A stretch of 9,247 bases of DNA from Sphingomonadales bacterium UBA7473 (GCA_002478575.1 DLOX01000158.1:18759-28005), one strand, 5' to 3'; numbered from the stretch's first letter, positions 1-6,781 are shown. Translations and numbers: made by a program. Notes: generated by a model not told the origin, from the sequence alone.

Positions 1-20
1 GGATCAAGTCCGGGGTGACG
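1..20. repeat. Half of a dispersed intergenic palindrome (CCCCGGACTTGATCC type)
   Basis: The first 20 bases read, on the minus strand, CGTCACCCCGGACTTGATCC. This matches half of a short GC-rich palindrome that I recall as scattered between genes in sphingomonads and other alphaproteobacteria. The other half would lie outside the window. It sits 8 bases beyond the stop codon of the last gene of the acyl-CoA dehydrogenase unit, a usual place for such repeats. It may form a hairpin at the 3' end of the transcript. The family assignment is from memory. Confidence 0.4.
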
Positions 21-28
21 GAGGTGTG

Positions 29-1249
29 TCAGCTCAACCGTGTTGCTTCGCTGAACGGAATATCCTTGTCCGGACGGATGTCGCTGGGCAGGCCAAGGAC
101 GCGTTCGGCGATGATGTTCCGCAGGATTTCGTCGGTCCCACCTGCAATGCGCAGACCGGCAGAGCCAATATAGCTCCCCTGGAAGCGCGCAAGATGCGGC
201 AGATTCTCGCCACTGATCAGGCCTGCACTTTCGCACAGGTCAGACGCGAAGGCCCCCATGTCTTGCATCGTGTTGGCAACGACAATCTTGGAGATTGAGC
301 TTTCCGGACCCGGTGTCCGTCCCGAAGACAAGGCCGAAATCGTCCGCATCCGGGTCAGCGCAATGCCGCGATCATTGATATAGGCTTCGGCAATTTGATT
401 GCGGACATGGCTTTGCTCAAGCGCATTGCCCTCTTCCAGATCAATCGCTTTGGCGAGTTCGATCATTTCCTGCACGCCAGGCGCGCTTGCCGGTTTGCCA
501 CCGACAGCCAAACGCTCATGCATCAAAGTCGTCAGCGAGACTTTCCAGCCTTCGCCAACGGCGCCGAGTCGGTGCGTATCTTTCACCCGAACATCGGTGA
601 AGAAGACCTCGTTAAACTCACTGCCGCCGGACATTTGCTTGATCGGGCGGACTTCGACGCCGGGGGCCTTCATGTCCACGATGAACATGGTCAGGCCCTT
701 ATGCTTGGGCACAGATGGATCGGTCCGCGTGACAACAATGCCAAAGTCAGAAAGATGGGCACCCGATGTCCAGACCTTCTGGCCATTGATCACCCACTCA
801 TCGCCATCTGGTTCTGCGCGGGTGCGAATGCCGGCAAGGTCTGATCCTGCGGCAGGTTCTGAGAAGAGCTGGCACCAGACTTCCTCGCCCTTCATTGCGA
901 CGGGCACGTAGCGAGCCGCGATATCCGGCGACAGGCCATGGCTGAACACTGTTGGAATGCACATGCCAAGGCCAATGGCGTAAAGGCCCGTGGGGGCATT
1001 CACTTTGGCTTCTTCTTGGTTGAAGATGATTTGCTGCATCGCGGTGCCGCCTTGGCCGCCGACGGCTTTGGGCCAGGTGATGCCGACATAGCCTGCTTCA
1101 TATTTTAGAGCCTGCCACGCTTTGGCTGCGGTGACCGCTTCTGCCCGACTGCTATGATCTTCGGCTCTGATTGAAGCCTTGTTGGCATTGATCCATTCGC
1201 GCACCTTCGCGCGGTAGGCGGCTTCTTCTGCTGTATCTTCGAAGTCCAT
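29..1249 (-). CDS. Acyl-CoA dehydrogenase, likely catalytic subunit (FadE26/IVD-like)
   Basis: This 406-residue flavoprotein of normal family length should oxidise an acyl-CoA thioester to the 2-enoyl-CoA, passing electrons from FAD to ETF in the cytoplasm. An N-terminal helical domain (about 1-120) is followed by the middle beta domain with the FAD signature LFSEPAAGSDLAG (128-140) and GQKVWTSGAH (156-165), then the C-terminal helical domain ending in GGTDEILRNIIAERVLGLP (370-388). The MCAD catalytic Glu position before GT is Gly370. Instead Glu245 in HERL occupies the place of the base in isovaleryl-CoA and long-chain acyl-CoA dehydrogenases, so Glu245 is the likely base. The start is supported by GGAGAAGAAC just upstream (about 1251-1260). 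The gene lies 29 bases after the second dehydrogenase gene, so the two are probably one operon. The pairing resembles heteromeric FadE26/FadE27-type enzymes of steroid side-chain oxidation; the true substrate is unknown. Confidence 0.93.
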   Translation of the reverse strand: MDFEDTAEEAAYRAKVREWINANKASIRAEDHSSRAEAVTAAKAWQALKYEAGYVGITWPKAVGGQGGTAMQQIIFNQEEAKVNAPTGLYAIGLGMCIPTVFSHGLSPDIAARYVPVAMKGEEVWCQLFSEPAAGSDLAGIRTRAEPDGDEWVINGQKVWTSGAHLSDFGIVVTRTDPSVPKHKGLTMFIVDMKAPGVEVRPIKQMSGGSEFNEVFFTDVRVKDTHRLGAVGEGWKVSLTTLMHERLAVGGKPASAPGVQEMIELAKAIDLEEGNALEQSHVRNQIAEAYINDRGIALTRMRTISALSSGRTPGPESSISKIVVANTMQDMGAFASDLCESAGLISGENLPHLARFQGSYIGSAGLRIAGGTDEILRNIIAERVLGLPSDIRPDKDIPFSEATRLS

Positions 1250-1278
1250 TGTTCTTCTCCGTTCAATAAGGGTTGCGA

Positions 1279-2376
1279 CTAGGCCGCAAAAGGCATGTTG
1301 CGCTGTTCAAGATTGCGGACGACGCGATCTGACCAATGGGTCTTTGATCCCAAAGACAGCGCCAAAGTGCGGGCGCGGCGATAGAAAAACTGGCAATCGC
1401 TCTCCCAAGTGAAACCAATGCCGCCGTGGAGCTGCACATTTTCTTCGGCGGCGAATTGATAGGCATCAATCGCCGCAACCCGCGCACCAGCGGCGGCAAG
1501 CGGAAGCTCCGGCGCATTGGTGAGCAGCGCCCAAGCGCCATAATAGGCGTGACTGCGGGCCAATTGGTTCTTGATGTACATATCAGCAAGCCGATGCTTA
1601 ACGGCCTGATATCCGCCGATCTTGCGCCCGAAAGCCACGCGATCCTTCGCATAAGTCACGGACATTTCCATGGCCGCATCGGCACCGCCCAGCCCTTCAA
1701 AGGCCAAGAGGATGGCAGCCGATTGAAGGAAGCGTTCAAGTGCTTCACGCCCACCTGCCATAGCTTCGACAGGGGCATTGGACAAAGTAAGCCGCGATGA
1801 ACGGCGGACGAGGTCAATCGTCTCAACATCCCCTATGGTCAAGCCAGCGGCTGATTTCTCAAGCAGATAAAGGCCATCATTGGCAGAGATGATGAAAAAG
1901 TCCGCTGAATGAGCGTCTGCCACAGGAGCCTTTTGGCCAGAGGCTTGGCCGCCTGCAATGGAGAGCTTTGATTTGCCGCCGGGAACAGCTGTGCCTTCGG
2001 CCAATGCGACTGCACCAATCGCCGAGCCATCAGCGAGCTTTGGAAGCCATTTGGCCTTTTGGGCGTCGGTGCCTGCGATTAGCAAAGCTTCAGTGGCAAG
2101 CAGCACAGACGAGGTGAAGGGCACGGGCGACAAAGCGCGGCCCACTTCTTCAGCCAAGACGCAAAGCTCAAGCACTGACAAGCCAAGCCCGCCAAGTTCT
2201 TCAGGAACGCGCAGCGCCGTCCAACCCAAAGCGACAATCTCGGCCCAAAGCGCAGCGTCATGGCTGCTGCCGCTGTTCATGACGGCCCGGGCCTTGGTCC
2301 GGTCAGATTTATCCTCAAGAAAGCGCCGCGCTTGATCGCGCAATGCTTCTGCCTCATCCGAAAATTGGAAATTCAT
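1279..2376 (-). CDS. Acyl-CoA dehydrogenase paralogue, likely non-catalytic partner subunit
   Basis: This 365-residue protein has the acyl-CoA dehydrogenase fold: an N-terminal helical domain (FSDEAEALRDQARRFL, VPEELGGLGLS), a middle domain, and a C-terminal domain with VAFGRKIGGYQAVKHRLADM (247-266) and QLHGGIGFTWE (315-325). The catalytic features are weak. By my hand alignment the IVD/LCAD-type Glu position falls on about Ala220 and the MCAD-type position on about Leu342, so neither carries Glu. The FAD motif is degenerate: ALAEGTAVPG replaces the usual (S/T)EPxxGSD. This is the pattern of the small subunit in heteromeric (alpha2beta2) dehydrogenases such as FadE27. It is the first gene of the unit with the 406-residue dehydrogenase. 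The RBS is AGAGAGGA about 8 bases before ATG. Functional dependence on the partner is inferred. Confidence 0.9.
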   Translation of the reverse strand: MNFQFSDEAEALRDQARRFLEDKSDRTKARAVMNSGSSHDAALWAEIVALGWTALRVPEELGGLGLSVLELCVLAEEVGRALSPVPFTSSVLLATEALLIAGTDAQKAKWLPKLADGSAIGAVALAEGTAVPGGKSKLSIAGGQASGQKAPVADAHSADFFIISANDGLYLLEKSAAGLTIGDVETIDLVRRSSRLTLSNAPVEAMAGGREALERFLQSAAILLAFEGLGGADAAMEMSVTYAKDRVAFGRKIGGYQAVKHRLADMYIKNQLARSHAYYGAWALLTNAPELPLAAAGARVAAIDAYQFAAEENVQLHGGIGFTWESDCQFFYRRARTLALSLGSKTHWSDRVVRNLEQRNMPFAA

Positions 2377-2394
2377 CGCTGCAGTCCTCTCTTA

Positions 2395-2412
2395 CTTTAC
2401 GTAAGCGTAAAG
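2395..2412. promoter_or_regulatory. Operator-like palindrome upstream of the acyl-CoA dehydrogenase unit
   Basis: The sequence CTTTACGTAAGCGTAAAG is a perfect 7-bp inverted repeat (CTTTACG/CGTAAAG) with a 4-base centre, and it also contains the palindrome TTACGTAA. It ends 18 bases before the start codon of the first dehydrogenase gene. From memory it resembles sites of LiuR-type (MerR-family) regulators of branched-chain amino acid and acyl-CoA catabolism (TTTACGT..ACGTAAA). A TTGACG at 2429-2434 (minus strand) could serve as a -35 box, placing the palindrome over the -10 region. The identity of the regulator is inference; no such regulator gene is in the window. Confidence 0.55.
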
Positions 2413-2472
2413 GGCAGGGGAAGGCAGCCGTCAAGCCAAAAGATGCCTGTCAAAAATGAGGCTGGTTGAGGC

Positions 2473-3534
2473 CTAGATCGTCAGTCGGCCATGATCCAAC
2501 TTCGGCAAGACGTAACGCGAGAACATGTCGCATTCGTTGATGTGCGGATAGCCTGACAGGATGAAGGCCTCGATGCCAACGTCCTGATAGGCCTTGAGCT
2601 TTGCCAAGACTTGATCAGGATTGCCGACAATCGCGGCACCACAGCCTGATCGCGCACGGCCAATGCCTGTCCAGAGATTATCCTCAATATAGCCGTCATT
2701 GGCAGCCGAAGCTTCACGCAGTTCGGCCTGACGGGCGACGCCAAAGGTTTGCGCATCCAGAGATTTATTACGGATCTCAGCGCCCTTGTCTGCATCGAGC
2801 TTCGACAGCAAACGATCCGCATAGGCGCGGGCTTCTTCTTCTGTCTCGCGCACGATGACATGGCTGCGGAAGCCATATTTCAAGGTGCGACCGAATTTGG
2901 CGGCGCGGGCCTTCATATCCTCGACCAAGTCTTTTGCACCTTGCACGGTTTCTGGCCACATTAGATAGACATCGCAGCCTTCGGCCGCCGCGTCTTTCGC
3001 AGCAGGCGATAAGCCCCCAAAATAAAGCGGCGGGCATTTGCCTGATACCGTCGTCATCCGGGGCGGCGCCAAATCAAATTGATAATGCTCGCCTTGATGG
3101 TTCAGATGCTCTCCATTCAGCAACGTCTTCAGGATATGCATCGCTTCGACGGTGCGGCGATAGCGTGGCTCTGAGTCGATCTTCTCGCCGGGCATATCCG
3201 ATGAGATGATGTTGATGGTCAGCCGTCCGCCTAAGATGCGGTCAAGCGTCGCGATCTGGCGGGCCAATTGCGGCGGCCAAGTCTCGCCAATGCGCACGGC
3301 CATCAAGAGGCGGATCGTTTTGGTCAACACGCCGATAGCAGCCGCAAATGCGGTTGTATCCAAGCCCAAAGCATAACCGGAGGGCAGCAGGATATTGTCA
3401 AACCCGCCTTTTTCGGCATTTAGCACGATGTTACGGCAATGATCCCAGCTGGAGGCAAGCGCCGGATCGGGCTGGCCTAGAAATTCATAGTCATCGTCGC
3501 AAAGGGCGGAAAACCAGCTTACTTCAACGGTCAT
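2473..3534 (-). CDS. SsuD-like FMNH2-dependent monooxygenase (LLM class), possible sulfo-sugar desulfonase
   Basis: This 353-residue TIM-barrel protein belongs to the bacterial-luciferase-like flavin monooxygenases, closest in motifs to alkanesulfonate monooxygenase SsuD. The family uses reduced FMN and O2 to cleave C-S bonds, releasing sulfite and an aldehyde. Active-site residues line up with E. coli SsuD: Arg223 and His225 in FRSHVIVRET (SsuD R226/H228), Arg295 before SGCGAAIVG (R297) and Tyr329 in LSGYPHI (Y331). Trp193 in LMWPET also fits. The SsuD Cys54 loop differs, reading PSGYALGLD (51-59). The start codon overlaps the aldo/keto reductase stop (ATGA, 3531-3534) and has AGGAG at 3543-3547, so translation is coupled. 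Coupling to an aldo/keto reductase recalls SmoC-SmoB of oxidative sulfoquinovose breakdown. Other members act on dimethyl sulfone, nitrilotriacetate or aromatic sulfur compounds, so the substrate is unproven. No flavin reductase is visible nearby. Confidence 0.88.
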   Translation of the reverse strand: MTVEVSWFSALCDDDYEFLGQPDPALASSWDHCRNIVLNAEKGGFDNILLPSGYALGLDTTAFAAAIGVLTKTIRLLMAVRIGETWPPQLARQIATLDRILGGRLTINIISSDMPGEKIDSEPRYRRTVEAMHILKTLLNGEHLNHQGEHYQFDLAPPRMTTVSGKCPPLYFGGLSPAAKDAAAEGCDVYLMWPETVQGAKDLVEDMKARAAKFGRTLKYGFRSHVIVRETEEEARAYADRLLSKLDADKGAEIRNKSLDAQTFGVARQAELREASAANDGYIEDNLWTGIGRARSGCGAAIVGNPDQVLAKLKAYQDVGIEAFILSGYPHINECDMFSRYVLPKLDHGRLTI

Positions 3535-4448
3535 GGCAATGGCTCCTGACGGGAAGCGACCAGCACTTTATACCATAAGGCGCGGGTCCAAGTGACTTTA
3601 AGAGCATCGGCGGCTTCGGCGATGCGAGCGGCTTGTTGTGAACCAACAATCGGGACAATGCCCGCTGGATGAGCCATGACCCAAGCATAGGCGGCAGCAG
3701 TGCGCGACACGCCTTGCGTTTTAGCAATGGCATCCAGTTCTGCCGCGACGGCCTGTTCGCGAGCATTGGTTGGGTTGGCGATACGGCCTTGGCCCAAGGG
3801 CGACCAACCAAGAACAGCCATGCCCAGCTCCATCGCCAGATCAAGCTCGCCACTTTCGATGGCACCCAACTGCACGGCCGAAAATTCAGGCTGTGTGGTT
3901 GCGATGGGGAAGGGGAGATAGGCCTTCAAACTGCGGATTTGCGCAGGCGTGAAGTTGGAGACGCCAACCGCGCCGATTTTGCCCGATGCAACAGCAGTTT
4001 CCAGAGCCTTTGCGACTTCTTGCGGATGCGTCAAAATGTCGGGGCGGTGAATTTGCCAGAGATCGAGATGGTCAACACCAAGGCGGCTGAGCGAGGCATC
4101 AATGGCAGCGGCGATATACTCAGCGCTTGAGTCGTAAGGCGCGCCGATGATGATTCCGCCCTTGGAAGCGAGAACCATCTGGTCGCGAAGGCCAGGGGAT
4201 GCGGCAAAGACCTTGCCGAGCAAGGCTTCGGACGCACCGAAAGGCTCGCCATTATCTGGTCCGTAAATGTCTGCCGTATCGAACAGGGTGATTCCCGCAG
4301 CGAGGGCAGCCTCGACTAGGGCTTGAGCCGCTTGCACATCATTGCCTTTGAAGCGCCACATGCCCCAGGCAAGTGGGCTAATAGGCTTGCCGCCCGGCCC
4401 AAGGAAGCGCTGCTTCGGCGTGGCGGGGAGAGTGCGAGCTAAAGACAT
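3531..4448 (-). CDS. Aldo/keto reductase (YdhF-like), possible SmoB-like reductase
   Basis: This 305-residue cytoplasmic NAD(P)H-dependent oxidoreductase has the (beta/alpha)8 aldo/keto reductase fold. The full catalytic tetrad is visible: Asp57 and Tyr62 in FDTADIYG (56-63), Lys96 in LASKGG and His134 in LWQIHRPD. Cofactor-side motifs include GVSNFTPAQ (162-170), GWSPLGQGR (214-222) and IVPIVGSQ (264-271). The QPEFSAVQL and VPIVGSQ segments resemble the E. coli YdhF group. It is the first gene of a two-gene unit, and its stop overlaps the monooxygenase start by 4 bases, so the two products are probably made together. In that setting it may reduce the aldehyde left by the monooxygenase, as SmoB reduces 6-oxo-glucose to glucose; this is inference. 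It starts 71 bases after the lacI gene, with an operator-like palindrome at 4472-4485. No strong Shine-Dalgarno precedes the ATG. Confidence 0.92.
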   Translation of the reverse strand: MSLARTLPATPKQRFLGPGGKPISPLAWGMWRFKGNDVQAAQALVEAALAAGITLFDTADIYGPDNGEPFGASEALLGKVFAASPGLRDQMVLASKGGIIIGAPYDSSAEYIAAAIDASLSRLGVDHLDLWQIHRPDILTHPQEVAKALETAVASGKIGAVGVSNFTPAQIRSLKAYLPFPIATTQPEFSAVQLGAIESGELDLAMELGMAVLGWSPLGQGRIANPTNAREQAVAAELDAIAKTQGVSRTAAAYAWVMAHPAGIVPIVGSQQAARIAEAADALKVTWTRALWYKVLVASRQEPLP

Positions 4449-4466
4449 AGAAGCGGGCCTGACTGA

Positions 4467-4485
4467 TTTTCTGACAACGATGTCT
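4467..4485. promoter_or_regulatory. Operator-like palindrome for the aldo/keto reductase-monooxygenase unit
   Basis: TTTTCTGACAACGATGTCT contains GACA-N-CG-N-TGTC, an even palindrome with a central CpG, the geometry expected for LacI-family operators whose hinge-helix leucine inserts at the centre. It lies 18 bases upstream of the aldo/keto reductase ATG. A nearly identical site is at 5594-5612 on the other side of the lacI gene. It would sit close to the transcription start if the weak promoter at 4484-4515 is used, which suits repression. Confidence 0.6.
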
Positions 4486-4515
4486 TAAAGTGAACAGTTT
4501 GAGGCGAGAGGTCAA
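4484..4515 (-). promoter_or_regulatory. Weak candidate promoter for the aldo/keto reductase unit
   Basis: On the minus strand TTGACC (4510-4515) is a 5/6 match to a -35 box, and TTTAAG (4484-4489) is a 4/6 match to a -10 box. The 20-base spacer is longer than ideal. The -10 candidate abuts the operator-like palindrome, which is the only reason to prefer it. The unit could also be read through from lacI. Confidence 0.25.
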
Positions 4516-4519
4516 GCCT

Positions 4520-5521
4520 TCACGGACGAACGCGTGTTGTGCTGGCTCGGACCATAAGCTCATGCGGCAGCCTTTGGTGGATCGCACCTTCATCTTGGCC
4601 GAAGAGCAAGCCCGTCGCGGCATAAGCCAAATCGCGCGTCGGTTGGCGGATTGTCGTGAGCGGAGGCCATACAAGTTGCGCCAAATCCGTATCATCAAAG
4701 CCCGCAACTGAAAGGTCTTGCGGCACATCAAGGCCCATACGGTGAGCGTATGAAAGCACGCCTGCGGCCATGTCATCATTGCTGGCAAAAATCGCGGTGG
4801 GCTTGGCGCGGCGCTTCAAAAGCTCCTCGGCGGCTGCCATCCCGCTGGCGAAATCGAAGAGGCCTGGGCGCACTAGGTCGGGCTCGTAGTCAATCCCGGC
4901 GCGGTCCAAGGCGCGCCGATATCCATAATGTCGCTGATCGCTTGCCATATGATTCGGATGGCCCAGGATGAAGCCAATCCTGCGATGCCCTTCATTGATC
5001 AAATGCATCGTCATATCATCTGCGGCTTGCGCATCATCCATGAAGACCGAGCTCGTGATTGCATGATTGGTGCCGGGGGAAATGCGAACGAACCTGATGC
5101 CGCGCCGCTCCAGCTCAGCAAGCGCTTCGGGCGCGTCGGTCACAGGAGATGACAGGATCACGCCATCGACATGGGTTTCATCAATCAGGCCGCCAATTTC
5201 TTGTGCCAGATTTTCAGATGCAATATCAACGGGTTGAGCAAGCATGCGCACGCCCTCGGCTCTACATCGCGCCCAAACGCCTTCTTGAATCGCGTGAATA
5301 TAATAGGGGCTGTGATTGTCATAAATGAGCGCAATCTGAAAAGATCGAGATCCAGCGAGCGTCCGTGCGGCAAGGCTGGGGCTGAAATTCAGCTGCGCGA
5401 CGGCCGCTTCTACGCGACGGCGCGTTTCATCACGAACATATTTTTCTTTGTTCATCACGCGCGAAACGGTCTTGATCGACACGCCTGCCACGCGAGAGAC
5501 GTCCTTGATCGTTACCCTCAT
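4520..5521 (-). CDS. LacI-family transcriptional regulator
   Basis: This 333-residue DNA-binding regulator has a typical LacI/GalR layout. An N-terminal helix-turn-helix (about 3-25: TIKDVSRVAGVSIKTVSRVM) is followed by the hinge helix SPSLAARTLAG (47-57) with the centre-inserting Leu55. A periplasmic-binding-protein-like effector domain follows from about 62 to the end, with RHYGYRRA (197-204), FASNDDMAAG (245-254), GFDDTD (274-279) and PPLTTIRQP (286-294). Such proteins usually repress sugar-uptake and sugar-use genes until a sugar or derivative binds. The gene lies between two transcription units, each preceded by the same palindrome (4467-4485 and 5594-5612), so it is the obvious candidate to control both. 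MRVTIKDV is a standard family start, although no clear Shine-Dalgarno precedes it. The effector cannot be read from the sequence. Confidence 0.95.
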   Translation of the reverse strand: MRVTIKDVSRVAGVSIKTVSRVMNKEKYVRDETRRRVEAAVAQLNFSPSLAARTLAGSRSFQIALIYDNHSPYYIHAIQEGVWARCRAEGVRMLAQPVDIASENLAQEIGGLIDETHVDGVILSSPVTDAPEALAELERRGIRFVRISPGTNHAITSSVFMDDAQAADDMTMHLINEGHRRIGFILGHPNHMASDQRHYGYRRALDRAGIDYEPDLVRPGLFDFASGMAAAEELLKRRAKPTAIFASNDDMAAGVLSYAHRMGLDVPQDLSVAGFDDTDLAQLVWPPLTTIRQPTRDLAYAATGLLFGQDEGAIHQRLPHELMVRASTTRVRP

Positions 5522-5593
5522 TCATCGAAGCTAACAGTCACTCGTCGCAACAGCAAGCGGATCAGAATAAGAGGGGCTTGCCAAATATGCCTC

Positions 5594-5612
5594 TTTTGTG
5601 ACAAGGCTGTCA
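5594..5612. promoter_or_regulatory. Operator-like palindrome for the Gfo/Idh-TonB receptor unit
   Basis: TTTTGTGACAAGGCTGTCA contains TGACA-N4-TGTCA, a perfect 5-bp inverted repeat. It matches the site at 4467-4485 at 15 of 19 positions, including the TTTT flank. It lies 15 bases before the preferred TTG start of the Gfo/Idh gene and just upstream of its Shine-Dalgarno (5614-5622). It falls in the 106-base divergent region between lacI and this gene, so it could also serve lacI autoregulation. I see no convincing -35/-10 pair here. Confidence 0.6.
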
Positions 5613-5613
5613 G

Positions 5614-5630
5614 AAGAGGAGGATGCTTTG
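5614..5630 (+). promoter_or_regulatory. Ribosome binding site that decides a TTG start
   Basis: AAGAGGAGG followed by 5 bases and TTG is a strong Shine-Dalgarno arrangement. It points to translation from TTG at 5628 rather than GTG at 5598. An ATG at 5623 is out of frame and opens only 15 codons before a stop. Confidence 0.6.
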
Positions 5631-6716
5631 GCATCAAAAATTCGTTATGGCCTGTCTGGCACAGGTATGATGGGTATCGAGCATATCCAAAATCTGGCAT
5701 TGATGCCGGATGCAGTTGTTTGCGGTCTTGCTGACCCAACGCCAACGTCGATTGAATGGTCGAAATCGGCGCTAGGCGAAGCGAGCCAAGGCGTAGCGAC
5801 TTTCTCATCCACTGCTGAAATGGCTGCTTCGGGCTTGGTCGATGCGGTCATCCTTGCCTCGCCCAATTACACGCACCGCGCAGAGCTTGAGCCGCTATTT
5901 GATGCGGGCGTTCACATATTATGTGAAAAGCCAATCGCGACGACCATCGAAGATGCGCGCTGGATTGTGGAGCGCGCTGCCGCATCCAAGGGCATTTTCT
6001 GGACGGCGATGGAATATCGCTACATGCCGCCTGCGGCGGAATTCATCCGTCAGGTCCATGCCAAGCGGATTGGCGAACTTAAGATGCTCTCGATCCGCGA
6101 ACATCGCTTTCCCTTCTTGCAGAAAGTTGGCGACTGGAATCGCTTTGCAGCGAACACCGGCGGTACGATGGTTGAGAAGTGCTGCCACTTCTTTGATCTG
6201 ATGCGGCTGATCACGCAGAGCGAGCCTGTCCGTGTGTACTGCTCCGGCGCGATGGATGTGAACCATCTCGACGAGCAATATGACGGCCGTACGCCCGACA
6301 TCATCGACAATAGCTATACGACCGTTGATTTCGCCAACGGCGTCCGCGCGATGCTGGATCTGAGCATGTTTGCCGAAGGCGCAGAGAATCAGGAAGAAAT
6401 CACAGCAGTTGGAGACAAGGCGCGGCTCGATTGCTTGATCCCTGCAGGCGATCTGGTTTTCTCCCCGCGCACGGGCTTCATGAACCCCAAAGCCGTTGAG
6501 CGCAGCCATGTTGAAGTGGACGCAGCAGTGCTGGCTGCAGGCCATCACCATGGCTCAACCTATTATGAGCATCAGAAATTCTTTGCAGCAGTGCGCGGCG
6601 AAGGCCCGGTAGAGGTCACCGCACATGATGGGCTGATGGCCGTTGCTATTGGCACAGCGGCTGAAATCAGCGCTCGTGAGAAGCGCGTTGTTGAAATGAG
6701 TGAATTAGGTTTTTGA
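5628..6716 (+). CDS. Gfo/Idh/MocA-family NAD(P)-dependent oxidoreductase (or NAD-dependent glycosidase)
   Basis: This protein of 362 residues (from TTG) has an N-terminal Rossmann domain and a C-terminal alpha/beta substrate domain, typical length for the family. Visible motifs are the dinucleotide loop GLSGTGMMGIEH (8-19), ASPNYTHRAE (77-86), CEKPIAT (99-105) with the family Lys101, and GGTMVEKCCHFFDLM (178-192) with His187 in the usual catalytic-His region. A His-rich stretch GHHHGSTYYEHQ lies at 305-316. The TTG start is chosen because AGAGGAGG (about 5614-5622) lies 5 bases before it and the Rossmann strand begins at once. A GTG at 5598 would add 10 residues but overlaps the operator-like site. 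Members oxidise sugars, cyclitols and related polyols, and some are NAD-dependent glycosidases (GH109, GH179, GH188). It is divergent from lacI and 65 bases before the TonB receptor gene, so both are probably co-transcribed. The substrate is unknown. Confidence 0.9.
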   Translation: MASKIRYGLSGTGMMGIEHIQNLALMPDAVVCGLADPTPTSIEWSKSALGEASQGVATFSSTAEMAASGLVDAVILASPNYTHRAELEPLFDAGVHILCEKPIATTIEDARWIVERAAASKGIFWTAMEYRYMPPAAEFIRQVHAKRIGELKMLSIREHRFPFLQKVGDWNRFAANTGGTMVEKCCHFFDLMRLITQSEPVRVYCSGAMDVNHLDEQYDGRTPDIIDNSYTTVDFANGVRAMLDLSMFAEGAENQEEITAVGDKARLDCLIPAGDLVFSPRTGFMNPKAVERSHVEVDAAVLAAGHHHGSTYYEHQKFFAAVRGEGPVEVTAHDGLMAVAIGTAAEISAREKRVVEMSELGF

Positions 6717-6781
6717 AATCAGACCCGTAACGGAGTGGATAACCACCCGGGCGGTATGAAAAAGCAGGAAGGAAGACCCCA

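Noticed and set aside
399..911. 170-codon plus-strand open frame inside the 406-residue dehydrogenase gene
   Set aside because: It is an antisense shadow of conserved FAD-binding sequence, with low-complexity Ser/Pro-rich translation.
2448..2453. Perfect TTGACA on the minus strand upstream of the dehydrogenase pair
   Set aside because: No -10-like hexamer lies 16-18 bases downstream; the TTGACG at 2429-2434 is a slightly better placed candidate, itself weak.
5623..5670. ATG at 5623, three bases from the Shine-Dalgarno 5614-5622 region
   Set aside because: It is out of frame with the Gfo/Idh protein and reaches a stop after 15 codons.
5919..6551. 210-codon minus-strand open frame inside the Gfo/Idh gene
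   Set aside because: It is fully antisense to a gene with strong family motifs; no RBS or domain supports it.
6743..6755. Imperfect palindrome around CCCGGG between the Gfo/Idh and receptor genes
   Set aside because: It has a short stem with an internal mismatch and no T-tract, so it does not support a terminator between the two genes.
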